The notes below the pieces were generated by a model that worked only from the letters and a program-made list of their open reading frames with translations, had not been told where the DNA came from and made no database searches. From assembly GCA_937914945.1 (NCBI GenBank), contig CALGJF010000075.1, forward strand, positions 1-20,069: DNA of 20,069 bases, in the 5' to 3' direction. Shown one piece after another: positions 1-7,363 of the stretch (the first letter of the stretch is position 1; each line of letters opens with the position of its first letter). The position numbers and the translations under genes were made by a program. Source of the DNA: an uncultured Bacteroidales bacterium (GTDB taxonomy: Bacteria; Bacteroidota; Bacteroidia; Bacteroidales; Bacteroidaceae).

Positions 1-338
1 CGCCACACTTGGTGTAGTTAGCAGCTCTCTTTTCGCCGGGGGTATGCTTGTCATAACCGTCGTACCACATAACTTCATGACCGTTAGCATCAATGTAGCG
101 AGTGCAATCAGCGCAGATGTAGTAATCTTCCTTAACGCCGCCGCCACACTTGGTGTAGTTTGCAGCTATCTTTTCGCCGAGGGCATGTTCGCCATTGCCG
201 GGGAACCGTTCGCCCTCTTCGCCTGCTTCGTTCAAGTAAGCGTAGCAGTGCACACATTTGTAGTAGTCTTCCTTAACGCCGCCGCCGCACTCGGTGTAGT
301 CAGCAGCGTACTTCTTGGTGCCGGGAGTATGCTTGCCG
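1..338. repeat. Tandem 141-bp repeats, about 2.4 copies, cut by the window edge
   Basis: The same block recurs at positions 1, 142 and 283, an exact 141-bp spacing (47 codons). Each copy begins with a variant of CGCCACACTTGGTGTAGT on the plus strand. Copies 1 and 2 are nearly identical over their first 40 bases; copy 3 is more diverged. On the minus strand the repeat is stop-free in one frame and encodes a Cys-rich unit. The array continues past the left edge, so its full copy number is unknown. Confidence 0.85.
1..338 (-). CDS. Fragment of a Cys-rich repeat protein, possibly secreted (no start, no stop in window)
   Basis: On the minus strand a stop-free frame reads units of 47-48 residues: HTPG, then a short AA(D/N)YT(E/K)C segment, then CGGGVKEDYYKCVHC or CGGGVKEDYYICADC, then a variable acidic and Gly-rich stretch. 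Each unit has the Cys pattern C-x10-C-x2-C. This resembles the C-terminal repeats of some large secreted proteins of gut bacteria, whose units read roughly C-T-E-x-G-x-x-x-Y-Y-x-C-x-x-C-G; the pairs of cysteines suggest a small zinc-ribbon-like or disulfide fold. That resemblance is from memory and not from a search. No start codon belongs to it here: going upstream, the frame runs into the DUF3822 gene, which is read in a different frame. The protein is therefore either broken or joined artificially at this point. Codon choice and the synonymous differences between copies support real coding of the repeats. Confidence 0.55.
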
Positions 339-759
339 GTGTGTAGTAATTTACGTTGCCCATCTGTGCAAGACGGTTGTATATATTCTTCTCCACAGGG
401 AACAGCACGGTGAGGTTATGTGCAGTGAGCCTGTTGGCAATGATTTCTACATTGGTGTCGGCTTTTGGGAAACAGCAACGGTAGTAGATTTTGTGATTCT
501 GTTTCTCGTCGTATTCGGCGGGTAGGGTGGTAAACTCGTTGGTGGCAATGATTGCTTTTATATCCGTTACGTCGTCCATGTGCAGGGGACAATCTTCTAT
601 TGCACGGCAGAGGTTTGCATATAGGCTGCAGTTGTTGTCGGCGCGATGGAAATGGTATTGTATAGAGTCGGGCTCGGCTGCATTGTATATGCAAAAACAA
701 AATCCATTCGTACTTATACGAATGGATAATGTTTTATATGGTAGGGTCTCTCCTTTCAT
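232..759 (-). CDS. DUF3822 family protein, N-terminal half, C-terminus replaced by out-of-frame repeat sequence
   Basis: Residues 1 to about 140 look like DUF3822, a Bacteroidota family with an actin-like/ASKHA-type fold and no established function. Recognisable parts are the early strand YKTLSIRISTNGFCFCIYN, the segment IIATNEFTTLPAEY, and LTVLFPVEKNIYNRLAQ followed by NYYTPAS. Family members are usually about 260-280 residues. Here the reading frame enters the 141-bp repeats at about position 337 in the wrong frame and ends after low-complexity Ala/Thr codons, giving about 175 residues, so the second half of the fold is missing. I chose the ATG at 759 because it lies 10 bases after the stop of the upstream gene and starts just before the conserved region; the ATG at 810 would overlap that gene. 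In relatives this gene usually precedes rsmD, which is not seen here. The call is likely right for the N-terminus, but the C-terminal 35 residues should not be trusted. Confidence 0.65.
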   Translation of the reverse strand: MKGETLPYKTLSIRISTNGFCFCIYNAAEPDSIQYHFHRADNNCSLYANLCRAIEDCPLHMDDVTDIKAIIATNEFTTLPAEYDEKQNHKIYYRCCFPKADTNVEIIANRLTAHNLTVLFPVEKNIYNRLAQMGNVNYYTPASILPAPRSTLLTTPSAAAALRKTTTNVCTATLT

Positions 760-769
760 CAAAGAGATA

Positions 770-1456
770 TTATTCCCAGTTACCTGCGTTGTTGTTGGGG
801 TTCTCAACATCGCCCACCTTGAGACCGCAGTAGCGATCCATCTTCTTCATCTGGTATTTGAGGTTGGCAAGCTCTTGCTCGTTGATGTCTTGCAAGTATA
901 CATCGTAGGGCGTGCGTGCTTCGAAGAGATACTGTGCGCTACCGGATTTGGTGGTATCGCAACTGGTGAGAAGCTCAAATTTCTCGCCCTTGCCAAAGGG
1001 TACATATGCGATAGAGTCGGCTACGAACTCTTTGGGGTAGATGGTGTCGAGCAGGGCAATCCATGATGTGTCGCGACGGAAACCACGCAAGCCCTCTTTG
1101 TCAACCTCGGCCCATTTGCCTGTTTTCTCGGCCTTCTTAATCATCTCCAATGCTTTGTCCTCGGTGAGACCACGCTCAAGCTGCGCATCGTCAAGCTCGC
1201 CCTGCTTCAAGATGATAGGCATTTTTGCTGTCTTCAAGAAGTTGATAAGGGTGTCAAAGTTTTCAGCGTATGCGCCCTCGTGGTTGTTACGGAACTCAAT
1301 CTGTGCTGTACGAATGTCGATGAGACGAGCTACGATAGCTTTCTCACGAGCCGAACGAACCTCTGAAAACTCAATGGGATCCATGATACTACGATAGCTG
1401 ATGTATGCCAAGCCTACAACAGCAAGAAGAAGTAATACTTTTAAGACGTTTTTCAT
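770..1456 (-). CDS. Conserved membrane-anchored protein of unknown function (228 aa)
   Basis: Residues 4-20 form one hydrophobic segment (a signal anchor, or possibly an uncleaved signal), followed by a soluble domain of about 200 residues predicted to lie outside the cytoplasm. I recognise the general sequence as a protein conserved in Bacteroidales next to DUF3822, but I know of no assigned function. The stretch after the anchor (RLIDIRTAQIEFRNNHEGAY and then a Phe-Asp-Thr-Leu turn) resembles the helix-then-loop start of type II pseudopilins and pilin-like proteins, where a long N-terminal helix is followed by a variable domain. This is a visual resemblance only, and no prepilin peptidase motif G-F-x-x-x-E is present. 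The start ATG at 1456 is the first residue of the anchor. The stop lies 10 bases before the DUF3822 start, so the two are probably co-transcribed. Confidence 0.8.
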   Translation of the reverse strand: MKNVLKVLLLLAVVGLAYISYRSIMDPIEFSEVRSAREKAIVARLIDIRTAQIEFRNNHEGAYAENFDTLINFLKTAKMPIILKQGELDDAQLERGLTEDKALEMIKKAEKTGKWAEVDKEGLRGFRRDTSWIALLDTIYPKEFVADSIAYVPFGKGEKFELLTSCDTTKSGSAQYLFEARTPYDVYLQDINEQELANLKYQMKKMDRYCGLKVGDVENPNNNAGNWE

Positions 1457-1490
1457 TGTTACTATATTTAATTTATGTATTTTCGTGTCG

Positions 1491-1498
1491 CAAAAATA
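1491..1498 (-). promoter_or_regulatory. Possible -7 box for the 228-aa protein gene
   Basis: Read on the minus strand this is TATTTTTG, a full match to the Bacteroidota -7 element TAnnTTTG. It lies 35 bases upstream of the ATG at 1456. No clear TTTG -33 element is visible at the expected 19-21 base spacing, so the call rests on the -7 box and position alone. Confidence 0.45.
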
Positions 1499-1550
1499 AG
1501 ATAAAAAAACGAATTTCTGTTTTTATACTATATATATTTATTAAATAATT

Positions 1551-2987
1551 GTGATAAATAAGTATTTAACATCGCAAATTAAGACAAATTTTCCTTTCGT
1601 TCCAACAAATGAGCAAGAAAAATCGTTGGAAGAGATATCTATGTTCATATTGTCGGGCGATGACAGGCGTGTTTTCCTTCTTTGCGGCTATGCGGGAACG
1701 GGTAAAACATCGCTTGTGGCGGCACTTGTAAAGACTATGGAGCAGTTGGAACGTCGCACGGTTTTGCTTGCTCCAACAGGCAGGGCGGCGAAGGTGTTCT
1801 CTTCCTATTCGGGCAAGGCTGCATATACCATTCACAAGTGGATTTACAGGCAAAAATCAATCCTAAACGGCTCGGCGTTCACCCTTATGGAGAATAGGGC
1901 GGTGAACACTCTCTTTATAGTAGATGAGGCCTCTATGATTGCCAATGAGGGGACGGCAAATTTCGGCTCGGGCGCGCTGCTCGATGACCTTGTGGAGTTT
2001 GTATATTCGGGGCGCGGCTGTTCGTTGCTCCTTCTTGGTGATACAGCCCAGCTGCCTCCTGTTGGCGAGGAGTTGTCGCCGGCACTCTCTTCCACCTATC
2101 TGTGTTCGATGTTTTTGAACGTGTCGGCCGTGGAACTCACCCAGGTTATGCGTCAGCTCGATGGCTCGGGTATTCTTCAAAACGCAACAATGTTGCGGCA
2201 CATAATAGCCGGTGGTGGCGCTGCCTCGTTGCCACAGATAAAGCTCAAAGGCTTTGCCGATATTTGCAGGGTGCAAGGCGAAGAACTCATAGAGGCAATA
2301 GAGAGTGCGTATAACTCTGTGGGGATAGATGAAACCATAATATTGTGTCGTTCGAACAAACGAGCCAATATATATAATGAGGGAATACGCCGGCGCATTC
2401 TCTATCGCGAAGAGGAACTGAACAGGGGCGATGTGCTGATGATTGTGAAGAACAATTATTATTGGCGCGAGGAGCTTGGCAAGCAGGATAAAACGATTCT
2501 CGAGAAGATTGATTTTATTGCAAACGGCGATACAGCCGAGATTGTGTATGTGGGTTCTGCCGAGGAGATGTATGGTTTTCGTTTTGCCGATGTTACCCTC
2601 TCATTTACCGATTACGAGGATTGTGAGCTCGATGTGAAGATAATGCTCGATACACTCACAAGCGAATCTCCTTCGCTCACCCGCGCCGAGAGTGAAACGC
2701 TGTTTGCCGCGGTGTGGGAGGATTATCCCGAGATACGTTCAAAGCGCAAACGCATGGAGGAGGTACGCAAAAATCCCTATTACAATGCCCTGCAAGTAAA
2801 GTATGGCTATGCCGTAACCTGCCATAAAGCACAGGGTGGTCAATGGAAACGGGTGTTTATAGACCAGGGTTATGTTACCCCCGATATGGCGGGCCCCGAC
2901 TATTATCGTTGGCTATACACTGCCTTTACGCGTGCATCGGAGAAATTGTATCTGGTTAATTGGAGCGATTCACAGATAGCCGATTAA
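1551..2987 (+). CDS. RecD-like superfamily 1 DNA helicase (AAA ATPase)
   Basis: This is a 478-residue ATP-dependent helicase of the RecD/Pif1-like SF1B type. Visible motifs in order are a Q-motif-like PTNEQ at 18-22, Walker A GYAGTGKT at 46-53, motif Ia LLAPTGRAA at 72-80, Walker B VDEAS at 124-128, motif III GDTAQLPPVG at 163-172, motif V TCHKAQG at 423-429, and motif VI YTAFTRAS at 456-463. There are no RecB or RecC partners nearby and the protein lacks the long N-terminal extension of RecD2, so it probably acts alone in DNA repair or replication. The start is GTG: an in-frame TAA at 1542-1544 limits any upstream extension, and the next ATG (codon 31) would remove the Q motif. The gene diverges from the 228-aa protein gene with a 94-base gap and converges on alaS. 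Its precise role in Bacteroidota is not established. Confidence 0.9.
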   Translation: MINKYLTSQIKTNFPFVPTNEQEKSLEEISMFILSGDDRRVFLLCGYAGTGKTSLVAALVKTMEQLERRTVLLAPTGRAAKVFSSYSGKAAYTIHKWIYRQKSILNGSAFTLMENRAVNTLFIVDEASMIANEGTANFGSGALLDDLVEFVYSGRGCSLLLLGDTAQLPPVGEELSPALSSTYLCSMFLNVSAVELTQVMRQLDGSGILQNATMLRHIIAGGGAASLPQIKLKGFADICRVQGEELIEAIESAYNSVGIDETIILCRSNKRANIYNEGIRRRILYREEELNRGDVLMIVKNNYYWREELGKQDKTILEKIDFIANGDTAEIVYVGSAEEMYGFRFADVTLSFTDYEDCELDVKIMLDTLTSESPSLTRAESETLFAAVWEDYPEIRSKRKRMEEVRKNPYYNALQVKYGYAVTCHKAQGGQWKRVFIDQGYVTPDMAGPDYYRWLYTAFTRASEKLYLVNWSDSQIAD

Positions 2988-3013
2988 GGTTGTGGTAAAA
3001 GGTTTTATAAACA

Positions 3014-3059
3014 AATAAGCAAACGCCTCATGCGATATCGCATGAGGCGTTTGCTTATT
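3014..3059. terminator. Perfect 46-bp palindrome, likely two-way terminator
   Basis: Two 23-bp arms match with no mismatch and no spacer; the centre is GCGATATCGC at 3032-3041. It sits in the 90-base gap between the convergent helicase gene and alaS. As RNA either strand would form a hairpin of about 21 base pairs with a four-base loop. The ends of the arms are A/T-rich (AATAAGC and GCTTATT), but neither side has a long T run, so efficiency as an intrinsic terminator is uncertain. Confidence 0.75.
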
Positions 3060-3077
3060 GGCTGTTATTGCAAGCTG

Positions 3078-5696
3078 TTAAATCTCGGCAATCTCAAATA
3101 CCTTGCTCATAGCTGCCTTTATGCCTTCGGGGTTCTTGCCACCCGCCTGTGCAAAGTGCGCTTGTCCGCCACCGCCGCCTTGCATTTCGCGTGCAGCCTG
3201 GCCTACAATCTTGCCGGCATTGATACCGCGCTCCACAAGGTCGGCACTTGCCGATATCGTGAGCTGGGGTTTCTCGTTGTATATGCTGCCTATGACGATG
3301 AACAGATTCTCGGGTTGCTCCTGGCGCAGTGCAAACACGATATCCTTTACCGTTGCGGGTGCAACAGGGAGCATTGCGCTGATGTAGCGCACGCCCTTAC
3401 GTTCCTTTATATCCTTCAGCAACTCGTTCTTCATGTTTTGCGCCTTCTCCTTTGCATACTCCTCGATCTCTTTTTTGAGTTCGGCATTCTCGGCTATCGA
3501 TTTTACGATTGTTGCTTTAAGGTTGGGTACGTTGTTGAAGAGTGCATGAATCTCCTTCATCAGGTTCTGCGCTTTGTAAAGGTGCTCTTCAAGGGCCTCG
3601 CCTGTGATGGCCTCAATGCGGCGCACGCCTGCTGCCACAGAACTTTCAGATATGATTTTAACCATACCGATTTTGCCTGTTGCGGCAACGTGTGTACCGC
3701 CACAGAACTCGATGGATGTACCAAATTGTACCACGCGCACGTGGTCGCCGTATTTTTCGCCAAAGAGGGCAATGGCGCCAAGTTGCTTTGCCTCCTCGAT
3801 GGGGATGTTGCGATGGTCGGTCAATGGGATGTTTTCGCGTATGCGTGCGTTCACAATGCGCTCAACCTTTTCAATCTCCTCGTCGGTTACCTTCTGGAAA
3901 TGCGAGAAATCGAAACGTATGGCATCGGGTGTAACCAAAGAGCCCTTCTGTTCTACGTGTGTGCCAAGAACCTGACGCAATGCCTGATCGAGAAGGTGGG
4001 TACACGAGTGGTTGGCTGCACTTGCGTTGCGCTTTTTCAAATTGACCTCGGCATGGAATGTGGCTGTGGCATCGGCGGGCAACTGCTTTGTTATGTGTAT
4101 TGGCAAGTTGTTCTCCTTCTTGGTGTCGATGACCTCAATACGCTCGTCGCCACAGATAAGAAGGCCGGTATCGCCCACCTGGCCACCGCTCTCGGCATAG
4201 AAGGGTGTCTCTTTCAGTACAATCTGGTAGAGTGTCTGGTTCTTCTGCTTTGTCTGGCGGTAACGTAGTATGGTTGTGTCGTATTCGGTGTTGTCGTATC
4301 CCACAAATGTGCTGTCGCCCTCGCTCACGGTAATCCAGTCGCCATTCTCCACGGCTGCGGCATTGCGTGCGCGTGTCTTTTGCTTGAGCATCTCTTCGTC
4401 GAACTCTTGCATGTTCACCGTGAGGTTGTTCTCGCGCAGAATTAGCTGTGTGAGGTCGATGGGGAATCCGAATGTGTCGTACAATGTAAATGCCTCAACG
4501 CCGCTAATCTCGCTCTTGCCCTCGGCTTTTGTGGCTGTGATAACCTTATCGAGCAGGTGCATGCCGGTGTCGAGTGTACGCAGGAAAGAGTCCTCCTCTT
4601 CCTTTATAACCTTGGTTATAAGCTCTTGTTGCTGTTTCAGTTCGGGATAGGCATCGCCCATATTTTCAATGAGTGTGGGGACAAGTTTGTAAATGAATGC
4701 CTGTTTCTGCCCCAAGAATGTGTAGCCGTAGCGTACTGCACGACGCAGAATGCGGCGTATAACATAGCCTGCTTTTGCGTTTGAGGGGAGCTGGCCGTCG
4801 GTTATTGAGAATGCAATGGTGCGGATGTGGTCGGCAATTACACGCATGGCAACATCGGTCATCTCCTCGCTGCCATAGCTCTTGCCGCTAATCTCGCCGA
4901 TGGCTTTGATTATGGGCTGGAATACGTCGGTGTCGTAGTTCGATTGCTTGCCTTGCAATGCCATACACAAACGCTCAAATCCCATGCCGGTGTCTATCAC
5001 CTTGGCAGGGAGTTCCTCGAGGTGTCCGTCGGCCATGCGGTTGAACTGCATGAATACAAGGTTCCATATCTCAATCACTTGGGGATGCGAACCATTTACA
5101 AGGTCGCGGCCCGGGATTGCCTTCCTCTCTTCATCGCTACGAAGGTCGACGTGAATCTCGGAGCAAGGTCCGCAGGGGCCTGTATCGCCCATTTCCCAGA
5201 AATTGTCGTGGTGGTTACCGTTTATTATTCTGTCGGCAGGCAGGTGCTTGCTCCAGATTGCGGCAGCCTCGTTGTCGCGCTCCAATCCCTCGGCTTCGCT
5301 GCCCTCGAATACTGTGGCATACATGCGGTCGGGGTCAATCTTGGCTACTTGGGTAAGGAACTCCCAAGCCCAATTTATGGCATCTTCTTTGAAATAGTCG
5401 CCAAATGACCAGTTACCAAGCATCTCGAACATGGTGTGGTGGTATGTATCGTGTCCCACCTCTTCAAGGTCGTTGTGCTTGCCGCTGACACGCAGACACT
5501 TCTGCGAGTCGGCCACGCGCTTGCTCTTTGCCGGGCGGTTGCCCAAAATAATATCCTTAAACTGGTTCATGCCCGCATTGGTGAACATGAGGGTGGGGTC
5601 GTCTTTTACAACCATGGGTGCAGAGGGCACGATGAGGTGTCCTTTTCCTTCGAAGAACTGCTTGAAAGATTCTCTAATCTCTTTTGATGTAAGCAT
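3078..5696 (-). CDS. alaS: Alanine-tRNA ligase
   Basis: The enzyme charges tRNA-Ala with alanine in the cytoplasm and hydrolyses mischarged Ser- or Gly-tRNA-Ala. At 872 residues it is full length for a bacterial AlaRS. The class II catalytic domain begins with the family-typical PTLMFTNAGMNQFKD (34-48) and includes KHNDLEEVG (73-81) and TMFEMLGNWSFGDYFK (88-103). The editing domain carries YAESGGQVGDTG (500-511) and the zinc-binding residues H563 and H567 (HSCTH), then C665 and H669 (CGGTH). The C-terminal C-Ala region ends with the glycine-rich GGGGGQAHFAQAGG. All expected catalytic and editing residues are present. The start ATG at 5696 gives the usual N-terminus. It is transcribed alone, divergent from the M23 peptidase gene and convergent with the helicase gene. 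Confidence 0.98.
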   Translation of the reverse strand: MLTSKEIRESFKQFFEGKGHLIVPSAPMVVKDDPTLMFTNAGMNQFKDIILGNRPAKSKRVADSQKCLRVSGKHNDLEEVGHDTYHHTMFEMLGNWSFGDYFKEDAINWAWEFLTQVAKIDPDRMYATVFEGSEAEGLERDNEAAAIWSKHLPADRIINGNHHDNFWEMGDTGPCGPCSEIHVDLRSDEERKAIPGRDLVNGSHPQVIEIWNLVFMQFNRMADGHLEELPAKVIDTGMGFERLCMALQGKQSNYDTDVFQPIIKAIGEISGKSYGSEEMTDVAMRVIADHIRTIAFSITDGQLPSNAKAGYVIRRILRRAVRYGYTFLGQKQAFIYKLVPTLIENMGDAYPELKQQQELITKVIKEEEDSFLRTLDTGMHLLDKVITATKAEGKSEISGVEAFTLYDTFGFPIDLTQLILRENNLTVNMQEFDEEMLKQKTRARNAAAVENGDWITVSEGDSTFVGYDNTEYDTTILRYRQTKQKNQTLYQIVLKETPFYAESGGQVGDTGLLICGDERIEVIDTKKENNLPIHITKQLPADATATFHAEVNLKKRNASAANHSCTHLLDQALRQVLGTHVEQKGSLVTPDAIRFDFSHFQKVTDEEIEKVERIVNARIRENIPLTDHRNIPIEEAKQLGAIALFGEKYGDHVRVVQFGTSIEFCGGTHVAATGKIGMVKIISESSVAAGVRRIEAITGEALEEHLYKAQNLMKEIHALFNNVPNLKATIVKSIAENAELKKEIEEYAKEKAQNMKNELLKDIKERKGVRYISAMLPVAPATVKDIVFALRQEQPENLFIVIGSIYNEKPQLTISASADLVERGINAGKIVGQAAREMQGGGGGQAHFAQAGGKNPEGIKAAMSKVFEIAEI

Positions 5697-5735
5697 ACTT
5701 TATTTTATTTTGTTTATTATTCTGATTCCAAACTA

Positions 5736-5743
5736 CAAAAATA
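5736..5743 (-). promoter_or_regulatory. Possible -7 box of the alaS promoter
   Basis: On the minus strand this reads TATTTTTG, a full match to TAnnTTTG, 39 bases upstream of the alaS ATG. The region 20 bases further upstream is T-rich but has no clean TTTG at the right spacing. The 258-base region between the alaS and peptidase starts is otherwise A/T-rich and holds no gene. Confidence 0.5.
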
Positions 5744-5903
5744 GCAAAAAACAGGCAAAAGAATATAAGGTTTGCTTGAATATTTCATTGTGAATGGGCA
5801 AAAATCTTGATTTTATGCCTTGCCGGTGCATTAAAAATCCTTGTTATTGGTTTTGCAACAAAAGTTATTCTCTGTTAATGTTATTTGATAAATTATCTTT
5901 TAG

Positions 5904-5934
5904 TTGCAAAAAAGGATAGCTTTTATTACTTTTG
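5904..5934 (+). promoter_or_regulatory. Bacteroidota-type promoter of the M23 peptidase-MerR unit
   Basis: TTG at 5904-5906 and TACTTTTG at 5927-5934 are separated by 20 bases. This fits the Bacteroidota consensus (TTTG, 19-21 bases, TAnnTTTG) with a full match in the -7 box and three of four in the -33 box. Transcription would begin near 5941, leaving an untranslated leader of only about 14 bases before the ATG at 5955. Confidence 0.7.
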
Positions 5935-5954
5935 CAGAGTAAAGGGTGTCGTCG

Positions 5955-6929
5955 ATGCGAAAAGTCTATTACATATTCAACCCCGCGACACGAACATATG
6001 ATCGTGTTTATCCGAATTTGGCGCAACGCTTCCTCACAATATTGAGGCGTTTGTTGCTGTTTATAATCTTTGGTGGTCTATCTTTCCTCATTTTCTATCT
6101 TCTCATTGAAACGCCTTCGATGAGCGAGTTGCAACAAGAGAACTCCAGATTGCTTGCACAGTATCGTATCATGTCGCAGAGGCTCGACAATGCCATGGAG
6201 GTGCTCGAGGATATACAACAGCGCGATGACAATCTCTATCGTGTACTTTTGAACTCCGAACCGCTCCCCACATTTGCACGCCAATCGGGTTATGCGGGTA
6301 CTGCGCGATACGACGAACTTATGGATATGAGCAATTCGGCGCTTGTGGTTGAGACTGCTCAAAAGATGGATATGCTCGACAAGCAGTTGTATCTGCAGAT
6401 AAAATCGTTCGAGGAACTTGTGAAATTGGACGAAGAAAAAGAGGAATACTTGCGTCATCTACCCGCAATACAGCCTATTGCCAATCGCGATCTCAAACGC
6501 ACGGCCTCGGGCTATGGCTGGCGCATAGACCCGGTATATAAAGTGCGCAAGAAACATAATGGAATGGATTTCTCTTGCGACAACAAAACTCCGGTGTATG
6601 CTACTGCCGATGGTACCGTGGTTTCGGCCAAGTGGCAGTCGGGTTACGGTTACACCGTAAAGATAGACCATGGCTATGGCATAGAAACCCTGTATGCCCA
6701 CCTGTATAACAACCAATTCATGGTGAAACCGGGGCAGAAGGTGGTGCGTGGCGAGCAGATAGCATTGAGTGGCAACTCGGGCAAGAGTACAGGCCCTCAT
6801 CTCCACTACGAGGTAATAGTGAAAGGGCAGTATGTGAACCCTATAAATTACTATTTTATGGACCTTGATGCCGAGGGCTACGACCAGATGTTGCAGATGG
6901 CCGAGAATCACGGAAAAGTTTACGATTAA
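5955..6929 (+). CDS. M23 family (LytM-type) cell-wall metallopeptidase with N-terminal membrane anchor and coiled coil
   Basis: This protein of 324 residues has one transmembrane segment at about 33-51, a heptad-like helical region at about 56-95 and a second helical stretch at about 130-170, followed by a C-terminal M23 peptidase domain. The zinc site is complete: H201 and D205 in KHNGMDF, H248 in YAHL, and the HxH pair H282/H284 in GPHLHYEV. It is therefore probably an active endopeptidase that cuts peptidoglycan cross-links in the periplasm, and not a degenerate EnvC/NlpD-like activator. The layout (anchor, coiled coil, LytM) is the common membrane-anchored form in Bacteroidota. An in-frame GTG at 5946 would add three residues; I prefer the ATG at 5955 because the predicted transcript starts near 5941. 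The stop is two bases before the MerR start, so the two form an operon. Confidence 0.92.
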   Translation: MRKVYYIFNPATRTYDRVYPNLAQRFLTILRRLLLFIIFGGLSFLIFYLLIETPSMSELQQENSRLLAQYRIMSQRLDNAMEVLEDIQQRDDNLYRVLLNSEPLPTFARQSGYAGTARYDELMDMSNSALVVETAQKMDMLDKQLYLQIKSFEELVKLDEEKEEYLRHLPAIQPIANRDLKRTASGYGWRIDPVYKVRKKHNGMDFSCDNKTPVYATADGTVVSAKWQSGYGYTVKIDHGYGIETLYAHLYNNQFMVKPGQKVVRGEQIALSGNSGKSTGPHLHYEVIVKGQYVNPINYYFMDLDAEGYDQMLQMAENHGKVYD

Positions 6930-6931
6930 TT

Positions 6932-7282
6932 ATGGCACTATCGAAAAATAAAGATCTGAAAATGTATTACACCATCAAGGAGGTGGCAACCGAGCTCAAC
7001 ACCCCCGAGTCTACCTTGCGCTATTGGGAAACGGTGTTCCCGCAGATTGCACCGCACAAAGGTAGCAATGGTGTGCGTCGTTACACAAAAGAGGATATAA
7101 AGGCGGTACGTCTTGTGTACCATCTTGTAAAGGAACGTGGGCTCACCATCGCCGGTGCCAAGCAGTATCTTAAAGGTTCGGGTAACAAAGAGGTTGCCGA
7201 TGTTAAGGCCGATGTTATTGACCGTCTTTCTCTTATTCGCGAGGAATTGTTAGGGATTAAGGCGCAACTCGATATGTTATAG
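6932..7282 (+). CDS. MerR family transcriptional regulator
   Basis: This 116-residue protein has an N-terminal winged helix-turn-helix of the MerR type: YYTIKEVATELNTPESTLRY (12-31) is the recognition part, followed by a wing with GVRRYTKEDI and a second helix pair with LVYHLVKERGLTIAGAK. The C-terminal part is a short dimerisation helix of about 25 residues with no metal-binding cysteines and no effector domain, so the inducer cannot be inferred. It follows the M23 peptidase gene by two bases, a pairing that is common in Bacteroidota. Its targets are unknown; autoregulation of the peptidase operon is possible but not shown. The gene ends just before a long palindrome that probably terminates it. 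Confidence 0.9.
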   Translation: MALSKNKDLKMYYTIKEVATELNTPESTLRYWETVFPQIAPHKGSNGVRRYTKEDIKAVRLVYHLVKERGLTIAGAKQYLKGSGNKEVADVKADVIDRLSLIREELLGIKAQLDML

Positions 7283-7297
7283 CAGGTTTTGTGAATG

Positions 7298-7349
7298 ATA
7301 CAGATATAAGAACGACACAGCCATGGCTGTGCCGTTCTTATATCTGTAT
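7298..7349. terminator. 52-bp near-perfect palindrome, likely two-way terminator
   Basis: The arms match over 26 bases each with a single mismatch (A7315 opposite C7332), centred on CCATGG at 7321-7326. It lies between the convergent MerR gene (stop at 7282) and the membrane protein gene (stop at 7364). The outer parts are A/T-rich (ATACAGATATAAG and its complement), the core GC-rich, as in an intrinsic terminator that works in both directions. Confidence 0.75.
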
Positions 7350-7363
7350 ATACTATTTACTGA

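Noticed and set aside
1..338. CRISPR array
   Set aside because: The period is 141 bp, repeats are imperfect along the whole unit and encode protein; there are no short constant repeats with unique spacers and no cas genes.
44..346. Plus-strand open frame of 100 codons over the 141-bp repeats
   Set aside because: It is hydrophobic, low in complexity and has no domain. The minus-strand frame has conserved Cys spacing and synonymous differences, so the coding strand is minus.
3030..4268. Long plus-strand open frame (412 codons) opposite alaS
   Set aside because: It lies antisense to well-conserved AlaRS coding sequence, has Cys/Leu-rich composition with no family resemblance, and runs through the 46-bp palindrome. 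It is a product of codon bias on the other strand.
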